DNA from: a bacterium
GTDB lineage: Bacteria > UBP6 > JAFGXH01
Assembly: GCA_027064085.1 (NCBI GenBank)
Contig: JAMOQH010000149.1
Span: 1-33,354 of the forward strand
Length of the DNA: 33,354 nucleotides
Direction: 5' to 3'
Part shown: one piece after another, positions 32,705-33,354 of the stretch
Layout: each line of letters starts with the position of its first letter
Numbering within the stretch: the stretch's first letter is position 1
Translations under genes and position numbers: made by a program
The notes under the pieces: generated by a model
Told to the model about the DNA's origin: nothing
What the model saw: the letters and a program-made list of their open reading frames with translations, nothing else
The model's database searches: none

Positions 32705-33289
32705 CTATTTTCTCGTATTTTTTTTAAAGGCATCTTCAAATCTAAAGCCTTTAGGTGCTTTTTTATTTACATCATTCTTAAAATTTTTATATAAATTCTT
32801 ACCTTTTTGGGTTTCAATATTTGCTTTAGCTTCTTCTGCCATTTTTTTATTTCTTCTTTCCATGCTTGCTGATGGAGTATATCTGTTGTCTATGGAAAGC
32901 ATCTTTCTGTAATATCTAAGAATTTTTTTAGCTTCTATATTTTTAGGGTCTATACTTAATACTTTTTTGGCATATCTAATAGCTACATTCATTTTTAATG
33001 CCTTTTGGGCATCTTTGGCCATTCCTAGATAATAATCCACTTTGGCATCATCTGTATTATCGAGGTCATCAGTATCCATTAAGAATTTCCTTCTTTTTTC
33101 TTGAACTTTAACGGATTCTTTGGTTTTGTTTCTTCTTCTTTCATGTATTCTTTCAAATCTTTTTTTTAATCTTTGTTCTTGCTTAAAGGCATCCTCTTGA
33201 GAGTCAATTCTAATATTGGGTTCAACAGGTCCACTGTCACAAGAGATTATTGTAAATATTGATAATGAAACTAGGATAATTAATCTCAT
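32705..33289 (-). CDS. Small predicted lipoprotein with TPR-like segment
   Basis: A 194-residue protein that I do not recognise as a named family. It has a signal peptide with lipobox ending at Cys17 ('FTIISC'), a charged Arg/Lys/Glu-rich helical region (about 35-75), then a TPR-like helical pair at about 83-125 ('YYLGMAKDAQKALKMNVAIRYAKKVLSIDPKNIEAKKIL'-type spacing, with the D-P-x-N-x-x-A turn). The C-terminus is basic and hydrophilic. It has a clear AGGAGG and a near-consensus promoter, so it is a real gene, probably lipid-anchored. The role is unknown; TPR lipoproteins often act as scaffolds in outer-membrane assembly, which is only a possibility here. Confidence 0.8.
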   Translation of the reverse strand: MRLIILVSLSIFTIISCDSGPVEPNIRIDSQEDAFKQEQRLKKRFERIHERRRNKTKESVKVQEKRRKFLMDTDDLDNTDDAKVDYYLGMAKDAQKALKMNVAIRYAKKVLSIDPKNIEAKKILRYYRKMLSIDNRYTPSASMERRNKKMAEEAKANIETQKGKNLYKNFKNDVNKKAPKGFRFEDAFKKNTRK

Positions 33290-33311
33290 ATTTCCTCCTA
33301 AAGTACATAAT

Positions 33312-33340
33312 ATTCTATTATTATTTTATATATTTGTCAA
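33312..33340 (-). promoter_or_regulatory. Predicted promoter of the small TPR-like lipoprotein gene
   Basis: Minus strand: perfect TTGACA (33340-33335), 17-base spacer, TAGAAT (33317-33312). The predicted start near 33305 gives a leader of about 16 bases that includes AGGAGG. Confidence 0.7.
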
Positions 33341-33354
33341 TTCTTAAACTTTCT

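Noticed and set aside
32690-32710. Terminator between convergent hflX and the small lipoprotein gene
   Set aside because: The 11-base gap has no stem-loop that I can find.

Overview
The window is very AT-rich, with dense, mostly operonic genes. The gene content points to an anaerobic, Gram-negative-type (diderm) bacterium: an outer-membrane secretin, three predicted lipoproteins, the MEP isoprenoid enzyme IspG, a lytic transglycosylase, and a ferredoxin-linked ion-pumping membrane complex. UGA is used as a normal stop (for example the ATGA overlaps at 17527-17530 and 17784-17787), so the genetic code is standard. FHA-rich signalling, a Tad/Cpa-like ATPase and an Mbx-type complex together suggest a deep-branching anaerobic lineage, perhaps of the Muiribacteriota/Riflebacteria kind. 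That placement is a guess from gene content, not a phylogenetic result.

Layout. 1-9067 is all on the minus strand: a partial Rpn-type nuclease, a lytic transglycosylase with two solute-binding modules, ispG, tRNA-Asn with its own promoter and terminator, asparagine synthetase B, a large lipoprotein of unknown function, an LD-carboxypeptidase-like S66 peptidase, and a NarL-type response regulator. 9228-11475 (+) holds an FHA-GGDEF diguanylate cyclase overlapping a CoxE-like VWA protein. Facing it, 11478-16802 (-) is a secretion/pilus operon: secretin (CpaC type), FHA-CpaF ATPase, and a membrane protein with two FHA domains and TPR-like repeats.

17030-28256 (+) is the centrepiece: 13 tightly packed genes for a large membrane complex of the Mrp antiporter plus complex I/group 4 hydrogenase family. 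The order is MrpE, MrpF, MrpG, MbhD-like, an MbhE-MrpB fusion, MrpC, MrpD, a second NuoL-like antiporter subunit, NuoH, NuoB, NuoC, NuoD, then NuoI fused to an NfnL/GltD-like flavoprotein. This order and the two antiporter subunits match the archaeal Mbx/Mbs (sulfane sulfur reductase) layout rather than the Mbh hydrogenase. The catalytic subunit has lost a Cys needed for NiFe binding, and the NuoB-like subunit shows only three Cys at its cluster site. The fused last subunit suggests electrons pass between ferredoxin and NAD(P)H while ions are pumped.

28290-33289 carries a GlmU-like hexapeptide-repeat transferase, a CofD/YvcK-like protein predicted to be made from a leaderless mRNA, a Gly/Ser-rich Tim44-like membrane protein, HflX, and a small TPR-like lipoprotein.

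Several promoters resemble the sigma-70 consensus with 16-17 bp spacers, and predicted 5' leaders are very short (0-26 nt). No intergenic stretch exceeds 300 bases. I saw no rRNA, CRISPR array, insertion sequence or replication origin.
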